Notes: a model not told the origin generated them from the letters alone. Positions 28,126 to 39,800 are shown, counted from the stretch's first letter. The stretch is 64,000 nucleotides of DNA from Streptomyces noursei (GCF_001646665.1 NZ_LWBU01000405.1:62001-126000), one strand, 5' to 3'. Numbers and translations: made by a program.

Positions 28126-30690
28126 ATGGTGACCTTCGCGCAGGCGCAGGAGCGTGCGGAAGAGTGGGTCAACGGTGACCTGCCGGCGTACCAGCACCGT
28201 GAGGTGCGGGTGCGGGAGTTCGAGCTGGGGTTCGTGGTGTGGGCGGAGGACCGGGAGAACGGTCCGACGTCGGACGGGGGCCGTCAGCGGCTGGTCATCG
28301 CCCGGGACAGCGGCGAGGCGACGCTGTGGCCGGGCCTGCCGGTGGGTGAGGTGATCCGCCGGTACGAGGAGGAGTACGGGGCCGCCGCGGCCGCGCCGGT
28401 CCCGGCGGCGGCCCCGCCGGAGCGGATCGACCTGAACCAGACGTCGTTCCTGCTGACGCCGCCGGAGTGGTTGCAGGACGCGGCGGACAGGATGGGCGTG
28501 CCGGACCGGCGTTCCGGCGGGGACACCTCCGGTGGCGCTTCCGGTGCTCCTGGTGCTCCTGGTGCTTCCGGTGCGGATGGTCCGGGGAGTGCTTCCGGCG
28601 CGGACGGGGGGCCCGGAGCCCCTGTTCCCGCCGACGACGTGCCGGCCGCCCCGGTGGTCGCGGCGTCCGACGCCGTGCCGGCCGCGCCGCCCGCCCCCGC
28701 GGCGCCGGTGGACGGCGGGTCCCACGGCGGGGTGACCGCCTGGCCCGCCGCGCCCGGGGACCACGAGCCCACCACCCCGGACGGGGTGCCCGCCTCCGTG
28801 CCGTGGAGCGGTGTCGACGCGCCCGGTTCCGAGGGGGACGACGCCTCCGTGCCGCTGCCCGCGACCGTGTTCGCGCCGCCGCTGTCGGGGTCGGACGACG
28901 ACGACACCCCGCCGCCGGCGGTGGGCGCCGACGCGCCGACCGCGCTGATGTCGGGCGGCAGCCAGTTGCCGCGCACCGCCGTGGTGCCGGCCTTCGACGC
29001 GCAGGCGGGTCCGGCGGGCGACATCGCTGACGCCGCCACCAGCAAGGCCGCCGTCACGCCGCGCGGCGCCAGGCCCTCGCGCGGGACCGGCCCCACGACC
29101 CCGCCGCCGCCCGGCGCCCCGGGGACGCCCGGCGCCCGCCCGCCCGCGTCCGGGCCCGGTGCGCCCGGTGCTCCGGCCGGGGGATACGTACCGACGCAGC
29201 TGGTCTCGCAGCTCCCGCCCGGCGCCACGCCGCCGCCCGGTCCGCCGGCTCCGCCGCCGCCTCCGGGTGCGACGCCGCCGCCGGGCGGTGGGGTGCACCA
29301 CGCGGCGACGATGCTCGCGCAGCCGGGTCCGGGCACTCCGCCGCCGCCCGGTCCTCCCGGCGTGCCGGGCGGTCCCGGCGCCACGCCGCCGCCCGGTCCG
29401 CCGGCTCCGCCGCCGCCTCCGGGTGCGACGCCGCCGCCGGGTGGCGGGGTGCACCACGCGGCGACGATGCTCGCGCAGCCGGGTCCCGGCACTCCGCCCC
29501 CGCCCGGTCCTCCCGGCGTGCCCGGCGGTCCCGGTACGCCGCCGCCCCCGGCGCCTCCCGGTCCTCCCGGCGGCGGGGTGCACCACGCGGCGACGATGCT
29601 GGCGCAGCCCGGTCCGGGCGGGCCCGGTCAGGTGCCGCCGCCGGGGCCGGTCCCGCCCGGCCCCGTGCCGCCGGCGCCGCCCGCGTACGGCTACCCGCAG
29701 GCGCCGCCCACCGGGATGCCGACCGTCGGCCCGGGCTACCAGGCCGTGCTGCGCTACCGCGCGCCCGACGGTTCCGAGGCCCAGCTGATCCGCCGCTCCG
29801 CGCCCGGTACGCCGCACCCGGAGTGGCAGATCCTGCACGAGCTGCGGGCCATGAACGTGCCGCCGCAGCAGGTGCTGGAGCTGCACACCGAGCTGGAGTC
29901 GTGCGAGCTGCCGGGTGGTTACTGCGCCCGGATGATCCGGGAGACGTGGCCGCAGGCGCGGATCACGTCGATCGCCCCGTACGGGCGGGACCACACCGGC
30001 CGTCAGCAGGGCATGCGGCAACTCATCGCCCACCAGGGCGAGTTGCACCAGGTCGCCGACGGTCCGGCGCGTCCGGCCCCGCTGCGGGTGCCGTTGCCGC
30101 CGGTGCAGCCGGTTCCGCCGGTTCCGCCGGAGGCGGTCGCGCAGGAGCTGGTGGGCGCGTTCGGGCCGCAGGGGATCTGCCGGTTCGATCAGCGGGCCGT
30201 GTCGCGCCAGGGCGTGCCGGAGCTGGTGGCGCGCACGCTGGTGTGGGCGGGTCTGCCGGCGGACTTCGGGCCGTTCTTCTGGGCGCAGCCGGCCCAGCCG
30301 GTGGTGCCGACGCTCGCCGAGCTGGCCGCGCAGCGGCAGGTGCAGCCGGCGTCCGACGCGGGCTCGTACCTGGTGATCGGGTCCGACTTCGGGCGGGCGA
30401 TCTGCGTGCAGTACGGGACGGCGCACATCGTGGCCGTGCCGGTGGAGGCGGGGCCGGACGGGCGGCCGGTGGCGCCGCAGTTCGTCAACAGCGGGCTGCC
30501 GGAGTTCACCCGGTGCCTGGGCCTGCTGGGTCGGATGTGGCGGCTGCGGTTCGGGTTGACCCCCGAGCAGGCGGGCCGCTGGACGGTCGACTTCCAGGCG
30601 CAGCTGGCGATGCTGGACCCGGCGGCCCTGTCGTCGCCGGAGAGCTGGTGGTCGGTGCTGCTGGAGCAGATGTGGGACGGGCTGCTTTAG
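28126..30690 (+). CDS. multidomain Imm35/YrhB - repeat linker - deaminase - SUKH protein
   Basis: 854 residues. 1-90: YrhB/Imm35-like domain (TFAQAQERAEEWVNGDLPAY...LVIARDSGEATLWPGLPVGEVIRRYEEEYG). About 130-530: a Gly/Ala/Pro-rich linker with a 52-residue tandem repeat containing VHHAATMLAQPGPG. About 540-640: a deaminase-like domain with H587-T-E589 and C593-x6-C600 (LHTELESCELPGGYC), the pattern of XOO_2897-type toxin deaminases. About 675-854: a SUKH-4-like domain (FDQRAVSRQGVPELVARTLVWAGLP...SDFGRAICVQYGTAHIVAV). There is no signal peptide or transport domain. Both ends are immunity-like and the centre is toxin-like, suggesting a cytoplasmic multi-immunity or self-inhibited effector. Confidence 0.75.
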   Translation: MVTFAQAQERAEEWVNGDLPAYQHREVRVREFELGFVVWAEDRENGPTSDGGRQRLVIARDSGEATLWPGLPVGEVIRRYEEEYGAAAAAPVPAAAPPERIDLNQTSFLLTPPEWLQDAADRMGVPDRRSGGDTSGGASGAPGAPGASGADGPGSASGADGGPGAPVPADDVPAAPVVAASDAVPAAPPAPAAPVDGGSHGGVTAWPAAPGDHEPTTPDGVPASVPWSGVDAPGSEGDDASVPLPATVFAPPLSGSDDDDTPPPAVGADAPTALMSGGSQLPRTAVVPAFDAQAGPAGDIADAATSKAAVTPRGARPSRGTGPTTPPPPGAPGTPGARPPASGPGAPGAPAGGYVPTQLVSQLPPGATPPPGPPAPPPPPGATPPPGGGVHHAATMLAQPGPGTPPPPGPPGVPGGPGATPPPGPPAPPPPPGATPPPGGGVHHAATMLAQPGPGTPPPPGPPGVPGGPGTPPPPAPPGPPGGGVHHAATMLAQPGPGGPGQVPPPGPVPPGPVPPAPPAYGYPQAPPTGMPTVGPGYQAVLRYRAPDGSEAQLIRRSAPGTPHPEWQILHELRAMNVPPQQVLELHTELESCELPGGYCARMIRETWPQARITSIAPYGRDHTGRQQGMRQLIAHQGELHQVADGPARPAPLRVPLPPVQPVPPVPPEAVAQELVGAFGPQGICRFDQRAVSRQGVPELVARTLVWAGLPADFGPFFWAQPAQPVVPTLAELAAQRQVQPASDAGSYLVIGSDFGRAICVQYGTAHIVAVPVEAGPDGRPVAPQFVNSGLPEFTRCLGLLGRMWRLRFGLTPEQAGRWTVDFQAQLAMLDPAALSSPESWWSVLLEQMWDGLL
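29221..29532 (+). repeat. two 156-bp tandem repeats in a coding linker, plus a partial third
   Basis: 29221-29376 and 29377-29532 are near-identical copies encoding 52 residues each (Pro-rich plus GGGVHHAATMLAQPGPG). A third, shorter copy keeps the VHHAATMLAQPGPG core at about 29572-29620. Copy number is prone to change by recombination or assembly collapse. Confidence 0.9.
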
Positions 30691-30778
30691 GCCGCGTCCG
30701 GCCGCAGCTTGGCGCACGGGCGCCCCTTTCCGACGGTACGGGTTGTTGCATCCTGGACCGGGGAAAGGGGCGTCTGTC

Positions 30779-31639
30779 ATGAGCGGTTTCTCTGTCGTAT
30801 GGGGGCGCGGCTACCGGGCCGAGCAGGTCGACCGGGCCGTCGCCGTTCTGGAGTCGGAGCGGGACGCCGCGCGGCGCCGGGCGGACGAACTGGCCGGGCG
30901 TGCCGGGGAGCTGGCGGCGGAGGCGGCGCGGCTGCGGGAGTTCGTCGCGGAGCTGCCGCCGCAGCGGTACGAGGACCTGGGGCGGCGCGCGCAGCAGATC
31001 CTCATGCTCGCGGAGGAGGAGGCCGACGCGCTGCGGGCGGACGCGCTGGAGGAGGCGCGGCGGCTGGCGGACGGGGTGCAGGAGGCGGCCCGGTCGCTGC
31101 GGGACGCGGCGCGCGAGGCGGCCCAGGAGGTGCGGGGCCGTGCCGAGGAGCGGGCGGAGGAGACCCTGGCGGCCGCGCGGGGCACGGCGGCGGAGGTCAT
31201 GGCGGGCGCGCTCGCCGAGGCGGAGGAGCGGCGGGGCGAGGGCCTGGCGGCGCTGCACGCGGCGCGGGAGCGCGCGGAGCGGCTGCTGGCCGAGGTGGAG
31301 ACCCGGCACGCCGAGCGGTGGGACGCGGCGGAGCGCGATGCGGCCGGGCGGGAGGCGGAGCTGGAGCGGCGCCACGCGGAGCGGTCCGGTGTGGCCGAGG
31401 GGCGGCTCGCGGAGGCGGAGCGGGCGCTGTCGGCGGCGGCCGAGCGGGCGCGGCACGAACAGGAGGAGGCGGACGCGCGGGCCGCGGCGCTGCTGGCCGA
31501 GGCGCGGCTGCGGGCCGAGCGGGTGGAGCGGGAGACGGAGCGGATCCTGCGGGAGCACGAGACGGCACGTGACGAGATGCGCGCCCACATGGCCCATGTC
31601 CGCAGCAGCCTGGCCGCCCTGACGGGCCGTTCGGAGTAG
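30779..31639 (+). CDS. long coiled-coil protein (DivIVA/cellulose-binding-protein-like)
   Basis: 286 residues. The N-terminus SGFSVVWGRGYRAEQVDRAVAVLESERDAARRRADEL resembles the DivIVA-like start of Streptomyces coiled-coil proteins annotated as cellulose-binding. The rest is an almost unbroken Ala/Glu/Arg heptad-rich helix. Such proteins (FilP/Scy relatives) can form cytoskeletal filaments, but assignment to one of these is not possible here. ATG 30779 lies behind GGGGAAAGGGG. It is 88 bp downstream of the multidomain deaminase gene on the same strand and may have its own promoter. Confidence 0.75.
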   Translation: MSGFSVVWGRGYRAEQVDRAVAVLESERDAARRRADELAGRAGELAAEAARLREFVAELPPQRYEDLGRRAQQILMLAEEEADALRADALEEARRLADGVQEAARSLRDAAREAAQEVRGRAEERAEETLAAARGTAAEVMAGALAEAEERRGEGLAALHAARERAERLLAEVETRHAERWDAAERDAAGREAELERRHAERSGVAEGRLAEAERALSAAAERARHEQEEADARAAALLAEARLRAERVERETERILREHETARDEMRAHMAHVRSSLAALTGRSE

Positions 31640-31732
31640 CACGCGGCGCCGTGGTCCTCGCGTACGGGCCGTGTGCCGCCGCCGTCTCCGCTGTCGTCGT
31701 CAGGTCGCCCTCAGGTCGCCGTCAGGTGGTCG

Positions 31733-33280
31733 TCAGGTGGTCGTCCGGTCGTCGTCCGTGAGGACGGGGAAGCGGCGCGGGGCGAGGGTCAGCAGGACGG
31801 CGAGCGCCAGCGCCCCGGCCGCGGCGGCGCCGGCGAACACGTACTCCACGGCCGTGTCCACCGCGGCGGGGGTGAGCGCGGCGGGGTCGTCGAGGCCGCC
31901 CTCGGTGAGGCGGGTGGACAGGACGGCGTTGGCGACGGCGCCGAAGACGGCGGCGCCGACGCTCTGTCCGACCTGGCGGCAGAAGAGGACGGACGCGGTG
32001 GTGGTGCCGCGCTCCGCCCAGGGGACGGTGGACTGCACGCCCACGATGAGCGGGAGCTGGAAGAGGCCGAGGGCGGCGCCCAGCAGCAGCATGAGGAGGG
32101 CCGGCTGCCACGGTTCGCCCGGGTGGGGCAGCAGCGGGAAGGCGAGCAGGACCAGGACGGCGAGCGTCATGCCGGTGACGGCGGTCAGGCGGAAGCCGAT
32201 GCGGTTGTACAGGCGGTTGGAGAGCGCCGCGGTGATGGGCCACGACAGGGTCATCGCGGACAGGACGAACCCCGCGGCGATGGGCCCGAGACCCAGCACG
32301 GACTGGGCGTAGGTGGGGAGGAACACCGTCGGCGCCACCATCAGCAGGCCCAGCGCGCCGAGGGAGAGGTTGACGGCGGCTATCGTGCGGCGGCGCCAGA
32401 CCCACCCGGGGATGATCGGTTCGGCGGCGCGGCGTTCGATCAGGACGGTGACGGCCGTGAGGGCCGCGGCGCCCGCGAAGAGGGCCAGGGACGGTGCGGA
32501 CAGCCAGGGCCAGGCCACGCCGCCCTGGACGAGCGCGGTCAGCAGCAACGTACCGGTGGCGAAGATCGCGAGCGCGCCCGGCCAGTCGACGCGGGCCCTC
32601 GCCCGGGGGCCGGGGCGGGCGCCGGCGGCGGGGCGGGCGCCGGCCCGGTCCGGTTCGGCGAGGTGGCGGACGATCAGCCACAGGGCCACGCCGCCGACGG
32701 GCAGGTTGACCAGGAAGATCCAGCGCCAGTCCGCGTACCCGGCGAGCAGTCCGCCGAGGGCGGGGCCGGCCACGGAGGACGCCGCCCAGACGGTGGAGAG
32801 CCGCGCCTGGATCCTGGGGCGTTCCTTGAGCGGGTACAGGTCGGCCGCGATGGTCTGCACGGTGCCCTGGAGGGCGCCGCCGCCCAGCCCTTGGACGATC
32901 CGGAAGGCGATGAGGGACTCCATGCTCCACGCGGCGGCGCACAGCAGCGAGCCGGTGAGGAACAGGACGATGCCGGCGATCAGGACGGGTTTGCGGCCGA
33001 AGGTGTCGGAGAGCTTGCCGTACACCGGGAGGGTGACGGTCACCGCGAGGAGGTAGCCGGAGAAGAGCCAGGAGAAGACGGAGAGCCCGCCCAGGTCGCC
33101 GACGATCTGCGGTACGGCGGTGGAGACGATGGTGCCGTCGAGGGCGGCGAGGGCCATGCCCGTCATGAGCGCCGCGACGACCGGCCCGCGTCCGCGGGGG
33201 GCCGCGGGGGTGCCCGGGCGGTGCGGTCCGCCGGGGGTGGCGCCGTCCTCGGGGTCTGCTCGGCCGGCGGTGCCGCTCAC
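31733..33280 (-). CDS. MFS drug-type exporter (EmrB/QacA subfamily)
   Basis: 515 residues, about 14 hydrophobic helices, with DHA2-family motifs: ALDGTIVSTAVPQIVGDLGG in helix 1, GKLSDTFGRKPVLIAG (motif A) and RIVQGLGGGALQ (motif B). A proton-driven exporter of small molecules or toxic compounds; the substrate is unknown. GTG 33280 is chosen, with GGGGGGAA just upstream; an in-frame ATG at 33325 would overlap the putative operator. It is transcribed away from the DUF2079 gene, with a short inverted repeat upstream, so it is probably regulated by a TetR-type protein encoded elsewhere. Confidence 0.88.
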   Translation of the reverse strand: MSGTAGRADPEDGATPGGPHRPGTPAAPRGRGPVVAALMTGMALAALDGTIVSTAVPQIVGDLGGLSVFSWLFSGYLLAVTVTLPVYGKLSDTFGRKPVLIAGIVLFLTGSLLCAAAWSMESLIAFRIVQGLGGGALQGTVQTIAADLYPLKERPRIQARLSTVWAASSVAGPALGGLLAGYADWRWIFLVNLPVGGVALWLIVRHLAEPDRAGARPAAGARPGPRARARVDWPGALAIFATGTLLLTALVQGGVAWPWLSAPSLALFAGAAALTAVTVLIERRAAEPIIPGWVWRRRTIAAVNLSLGALGLLMVAPTVFLPTYAQSVLGLGPIAAGFVLSAMTLSWPITAALSNRLYNRIGFRLTAVTGMTLAVLVLLAFPLLPHPGEPWQPALLMLLLGAALGLFQLPLIVGVQSTVPWAERGTTTASVLFCRQVGQSVGAAVFGAVANAVLSTRLTEGGLDDPAALTPAAVDTAVEYVFAGAAAAGALALAVLLTLAPRRFPVLTDDDRTTT

Positions 33281-33308
33281 GTTCCCCCCAGGACTCCAGG
33301 ATGCATGT

Positions 33309-33325
33309 ATGGAGCAGCATTCCAT
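33309..33325. promoter_or_regulatory. candidate operator ATGGA-N7-TCCAT upstream of the MFS gene
   Basis: A 5-bp inverted repeat with a 7-bp spacer (33309-33313/33321-33325), 29-45 bp upstream of the exporter GTG. The spacing is typical of TetR-family operators for drug exporters. Confidence 0.45.
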
Positions 33326-33340
33326 GCGGGGGTGAGGGCG

Positions 33341-34789
33341 TCACGGGGTGCGACGCTCCATCAGGAGGTAGCCGCCGGCCTCGCCGGCCACGCGGTAGCG
33401 GGCCTTCGGGTGGAGCTGCCGGGCGTAGGCGTGCGGGTCGCGCACCCAGCCGGAGGAGTTGTCGAGCGCGATCCAGTCGGGCGTCACCCGGCCGGTGCCG
33501 CCGACCCACAGCACCCGGCACCTTCCGGCCAGGCGGCTGATCGGCCCGACGTTCGCCTCGACGGTCGCGCCGTCGGGGACCCGGGCGAGGAGCTCCTCGG
33601 CCTCGACGGCCCGGGGCGGCTTGCGGTAGGCGGCGGCCTCGGTGAGCGCGGAGAGCGGCAGCGAGGGCGTGAGGGCGAGCGCGACGGCGGCGGCGCAGGC
33701 GGGCAGCCGGTCCGCGTACGCGCGCAGCCACGGGCGCGGGCTGCGGCGCGAGACGTCGGCGGCGTCGGCGAGGGCCAGGAACAGCACGGGCATCAGCACG
33801 GCGCTGTAGTGCCAGTCGGTGGACCAGTAGTGGTCGTCGCCGGACAGGAACCGCCAGCCGAGGGTGGGGGCGGCGGCCAGCACGAGGGGGGAGCGGAGGG
33901 CGAGCAGCCCGGTGGTGGGCAGCAGCAGCCAGGCGAGGGTGCGCAGCTTGGTGTCGGCGCCGGCGAGGGGGGAGGGGCCGTCGCCGACCTTGGTCCAGTA
34001 GTCGTAGCCGCCGGTGGTGTTGAAGGCCGGGATGACGGCGGTGAGGGTGAGGAGGGTGGCGGCCGCGCCGAGGACGGCGGCACCGAGGGCGTACGCGGCG
34101 GCGCGGGGCGCGGTCCGGCGGGCCCGCCAGGCCACGACGAGGGCGATCGCGGCGAGGGTGACGCCCAGGTCCTCCTTGACCAGGACGAGCGGCGCCGCCC
34201 ACAGCAGGGCGGGGCGCCACCGGCCGCGCAGGAGGGCTTCGAGGGAGTGAGCGATCAGCGGGACGGCGAAGCAGATCTCGTGGAAGTCGAAGTCGGCCGC
34301 CTGCTGGATGCCCCAGGACAGCCCGTACGCGACGCCGATCGCCGTTCCGGACGCCCGGCCCAGCAGGCGGGTGGCGGCGCGGGTGACGGGGACGGCGGCG
34401 AGCGCGAACAGCGCGGCCTGCGCGACGAGCAGGGTGACGGGGGTGGGGAAGAGCCGGTAGGCGGGCGCCAGCAGGGCGGTGACGGGGCTGAAGTGGTCAC
34501 CGAGGACGTTGGTGCCCGGGCCCTTGAGGTCGGCGACCGGGAGCTGGAGCCGGGCGTAGCCGCGGACGGCCTGCTCGAAGATGCCGAGGTCCCAGGAGCG
34601 GGTCTCCATGCGGTGGTACCGCAGCACGGACAGGGTGCTGTACGCGGCGAACAGCGCGAGCGCGAGGAGGTACGGCGCGCGGTCCGTCCACGTCCGCTGC
34701 CGGAGCCCCGGCGCGGGCGGACGGCGCGCGCCGGGTATTCGGACCGGCTCGGTGCCACCGGCGGGCGGGGAGAGGAGGGCTCCACGCAT
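33341..34789 (-). CDS. DUF2079 polytopic membrane protein
   Basis: 482 residues with about 10-12 hydrophobic helices. Features of the DUF2079 family are visible: RMETRSWDLGIFEQAVRGYARLQLPVADLKGPGTNVLGDHFSPVTALLAPAYRLFP near the N-terminus and GLSWGIQQAADFDFHEICFAVPL in the middle. The family is distantly related to GT-C glycosyltransferase folds, and the Asp residues in the first loop fit that, but no activity is established. It is the third gene of a sigma factor operon (25 bp after the small single-pass gene); AAGGAG lies 11 bp before ATG 34789, so the start is somewhat uncertain. Confidence 0.8.
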   Translation of the reverse strand: MRGALLSPPAGGTEPVRIPGARRPPAPGLRQRTWTDRAPYLLALALFAAYSTLSVLRYHRMETRSWDLGIFEQAVRGYARLQLPVADLKGPGTNVLGDHFSPVTALLAPAYRLFPTPVTLLVAQAALFALAAVPVTRAATRLLGRASGTAIGVAYGLSWGIQQAADFDFHEICFAVPLIAHSLEALLRGRWRPALLWAAPLVLVKEDLGVTLAAIALVVAWRARRTAPRAAAYALGAAVLGAAATLLTLTAVIPAFNTTGGYDYWTKVGDGPSPLAGADTKLRTLAWLLLPTTGLLALRSPLVLAAAPTLGWRFLSGDDHYWSTDWHYSAVLMPVLFLALADAADVSRRSPRPWLRAYADRLPACAAAVALALTPSLPLSALTEAAAYRKPPRAVEAEELLARVPDGATVEANVGPISRLAGRCRVLWVGGTGRVTPDWIALDNSSGWVRDPHAYARQLHPKARYRVAGEAGGYLLMERRTP

Positions 34790-34814
34790 GGGTCGGGTTT
34801 CTCCTTCGGGTCGC

Positions 34815-35303
34815 TTACGGGGTGCTGGACCCGGTGGGGGTCGGGGAGGAGGACGAGGGGAGCACCGTCCCGGTCGGGGGCGTGGGCGGGGTCGTGGTCG
34901 GAGTGGGGGTGGCCGTGGCCGGCGGGTCCGGCGGCGCGGACGGGGTCCCGGGGGAGGCCGGGGAAGCCGGGGACACCGGGAACGAGGAGCCCGCCGGGGA
35001 CGCGGGGGAGGGCGACACCGACACCGGTACGGAAGGGGACGGCGACGGTGAGGGCGACGACGGCGACAGGGGCCCCGGCAGCGGGTCGGGCCGGAGCCCC
35101 AGCACCGCGAGGGCGCCCGTGGTGGCCAGGACGCACACGGCGCAGGCGGCCGCGGCGGCCGCGGTACGGCGCCGGCGCCGCGCGCCCCGCAGCACCACCC
35201 GCGCGGCGGGTTCGGGGACGGCCGCCCGCGCGCCGGCCGCGGCGGCGGCCTTGAGGGCGGCGGACAGGGCCCGGTCGGGGCCTTCGTCACGCGGATCGGT
35301 CAC
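34815..35303 (-). CDS. single-pass membrane protein coupled to a sigma factor (anti-sigma candidate)
   Basis: 162 residues: a short cytoplasmic N-terminus (about 1-45, Ala/Arg-rich), one TM helix (about 47-70, AAAAAACAVCVLATTGALAVLGL), then an extracytoplasmic tail made almost wholly of Pro/Ser/Thr. The GTG start overlaps the sigma factor stop (GTGA, 35300-35303), the classical arrangement for a sigma/anti-sigma pair. The HxxxCxxC zinc anti-sigma motif is absent and the cytoplasmic part is very short, so anti-sigma function is only a guess. The tail could be a cell-wall-spanning sensor or anchor. Confidence 0.65.
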   Translation of the reverse strand: MTDPRDEGPDRALSAALKAAAAAGARAAVPEPAARVVLRGARRRRRTAAAAAACAVCVLATTGALAVLGLRPDPLPGPLSPSSPSPSPSPSVPVSVSPSPASPAGSSFPVSPASPASPGTPSAPPDPPATATPTPTTTPPTPPTGTVLPSSSSPTPTGSSTP

Positions 35304-35812
35304 CGTGCTGCTCCTCGGCCGTCGTCGGCTTCCTCGGTGGCGGACAGGTGGGGCGCCAGAGCGGTCCGCGCCCGCGACAGGTGCGTCTTGACCGTCCCGG
35401 ACGAGATGCCGGTCTCGGCCGCGACCTGCTCCACGCTCAGGTCGCACACGTAGTGCAGGACGGCGACCCGCCGCTGCCGGTCGGGCAGCCGGCGCAGCGC
35501 GGCGACCAGGGCGACCGTCCCCGGGCCGGGGGCTGGCACCGTGCCGGCGAGTCCGCCCGCGTGCCGGCGCCACGCCTCGGCGGCCCGCCCGCGGCGGCGC
35601 CACCGGCTGACGGCGAGCCTCCAGGCGACGGTGCGCAGCCAGGCCTCGGGCCCGGCGTCCCTGACGAGCCGGGAGCGGCGGCCCCAGGCGCGTACGAACG
35701 CCTCCTGGACGACGTCCTGGGCCTCGTGGAGGTCACCCGTCATCAGGTACAGCTGGCCGACGAGCCGCGTGACGGAGTGGGCGTAGAGCTCCTGGAACTC
35801 CTCTTCGGTCAA
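35300..35812 (-). CDS. SigE-family ECF-like RNA polymerase sigma factor
   Basis: 170 residues: region 2 (FQELYAHSVTRLVGQLYLMTGDLHEAQDVVQEAFVRAW) and region 4 (ALRRLPDRQRRVAVLHYVCDLSVEQVAAETGISSGTVKTHLSRARTAL), of the SigE-family group (SigE/SCO-type subfamily, TIGR02983-like from memory). The start is TTG at 35812 with GGGAG at good spacing; an in-frame stop lies 10 codons upstream and no ATG/GTG is available, so TTG is nearly forced. First gene of a three-gene operon. A row of 11-bp repeats lies 100-160 bp upstream. Confidence 0.85.
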   Translation of the reverse strand: MTEEEFQELYAHSVTRLVGQLYLMTGDLHEAQDVVQEAFVRAWGRRSRLVRDAGPEAWLRTVAWRLAVSRWRRRGRAAEAWRRHAGGLAGTVPAPGPGTVALVAALRRLPDRQRRVAVLHYVCDLSVEQVAAETGISSGTVKTHLSRARTALAPHLSATEEADDGRGAAR

Positions 35813-36172
35813 TGCGGCTCCCAGCGGATCGGACGGCTCTCACGGCGTATACGTCCGCGGGCACCGTCCCGGTTGACACTCCGCCGCACATATTTTCGGA
35901 CAGCTCGCGGGCGGGTCCGACACGAGGTCCGTGCGAGGTCCGCCCCGGGTCCGCCCGAGATCCGCGCGAGGTCCGCCCCCGCAGCGCCGCACCACCGCAG
36001 CGCCGGCCGCGGCACCCGCCCGCCGGCCCGCCACAGGGCCCGGCCGCCCGCACACCCGCCGGGGGAAGGTTTCGGGCGCGGGCACCGGACCGACGTCGTA
36101 GGCTGGAAACCCCCGGCCCGTGCGACGTGTCGGGCGGTTCGCGTTGCCCCCACCCCCCGGATGGAAGCCTTC
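35813..36172 (+). other. divergent promoter region sigma factor / mfd
   Basis: 360 bp without a gene. It contains the six-copy 11-bp repeat array (separate entry) and a TAGGCT -10-like hexamer at 36099-36104 that could serve mfd with a leader of about 65 nt. The open frame through this region in the mfd phase is non-coding in character (Arg/Pro/Ala-rich). Confidence 0.6.
35914..35975. repeat. six GGTCCG direct repeats at 11-bp spacing
   Basis: GGTCCG at 35914, 35926, 35937, 35948, (GATCCG) 35959 and 35970; intervals 12, 11, 11, 11, 11. Spacing near one helical turn puts all copies on one DNA face, as in multi-unit response-regulator operators. It lies between the sigma factor and mfd starts. 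Confidence 0.75.
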
Positions 36173-39703
<3,531 letters not shown>

Positions 39704-39800
39704 CGCCGCCGCCCGCACGTACGGCGCGGGGCGGCTCTCCTCCGGGGAGGCGGGCCGCCCCGCCGCGTCGTCCGGCCGCGCCGTCGTCCGGCCGCGCCGC

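Noticed and set aside
29221-29620. CRISPR-like repeats
   Set aside because: The 156-bp units abut without unique spacers and are in frame inside a coding linker.
25893-31639. Prophage or integrated element
   Set aside because: No integrase, no direct-repeat att sites seen beside tRNA-Gln, and base composition and codon use look native.
35348-36172. N-terminal extension of mfd by 275 codons
   Set aside because: Covers the sigma factor gene and promoter repeats; typical Mfd begins at MSLHGLLDAV.
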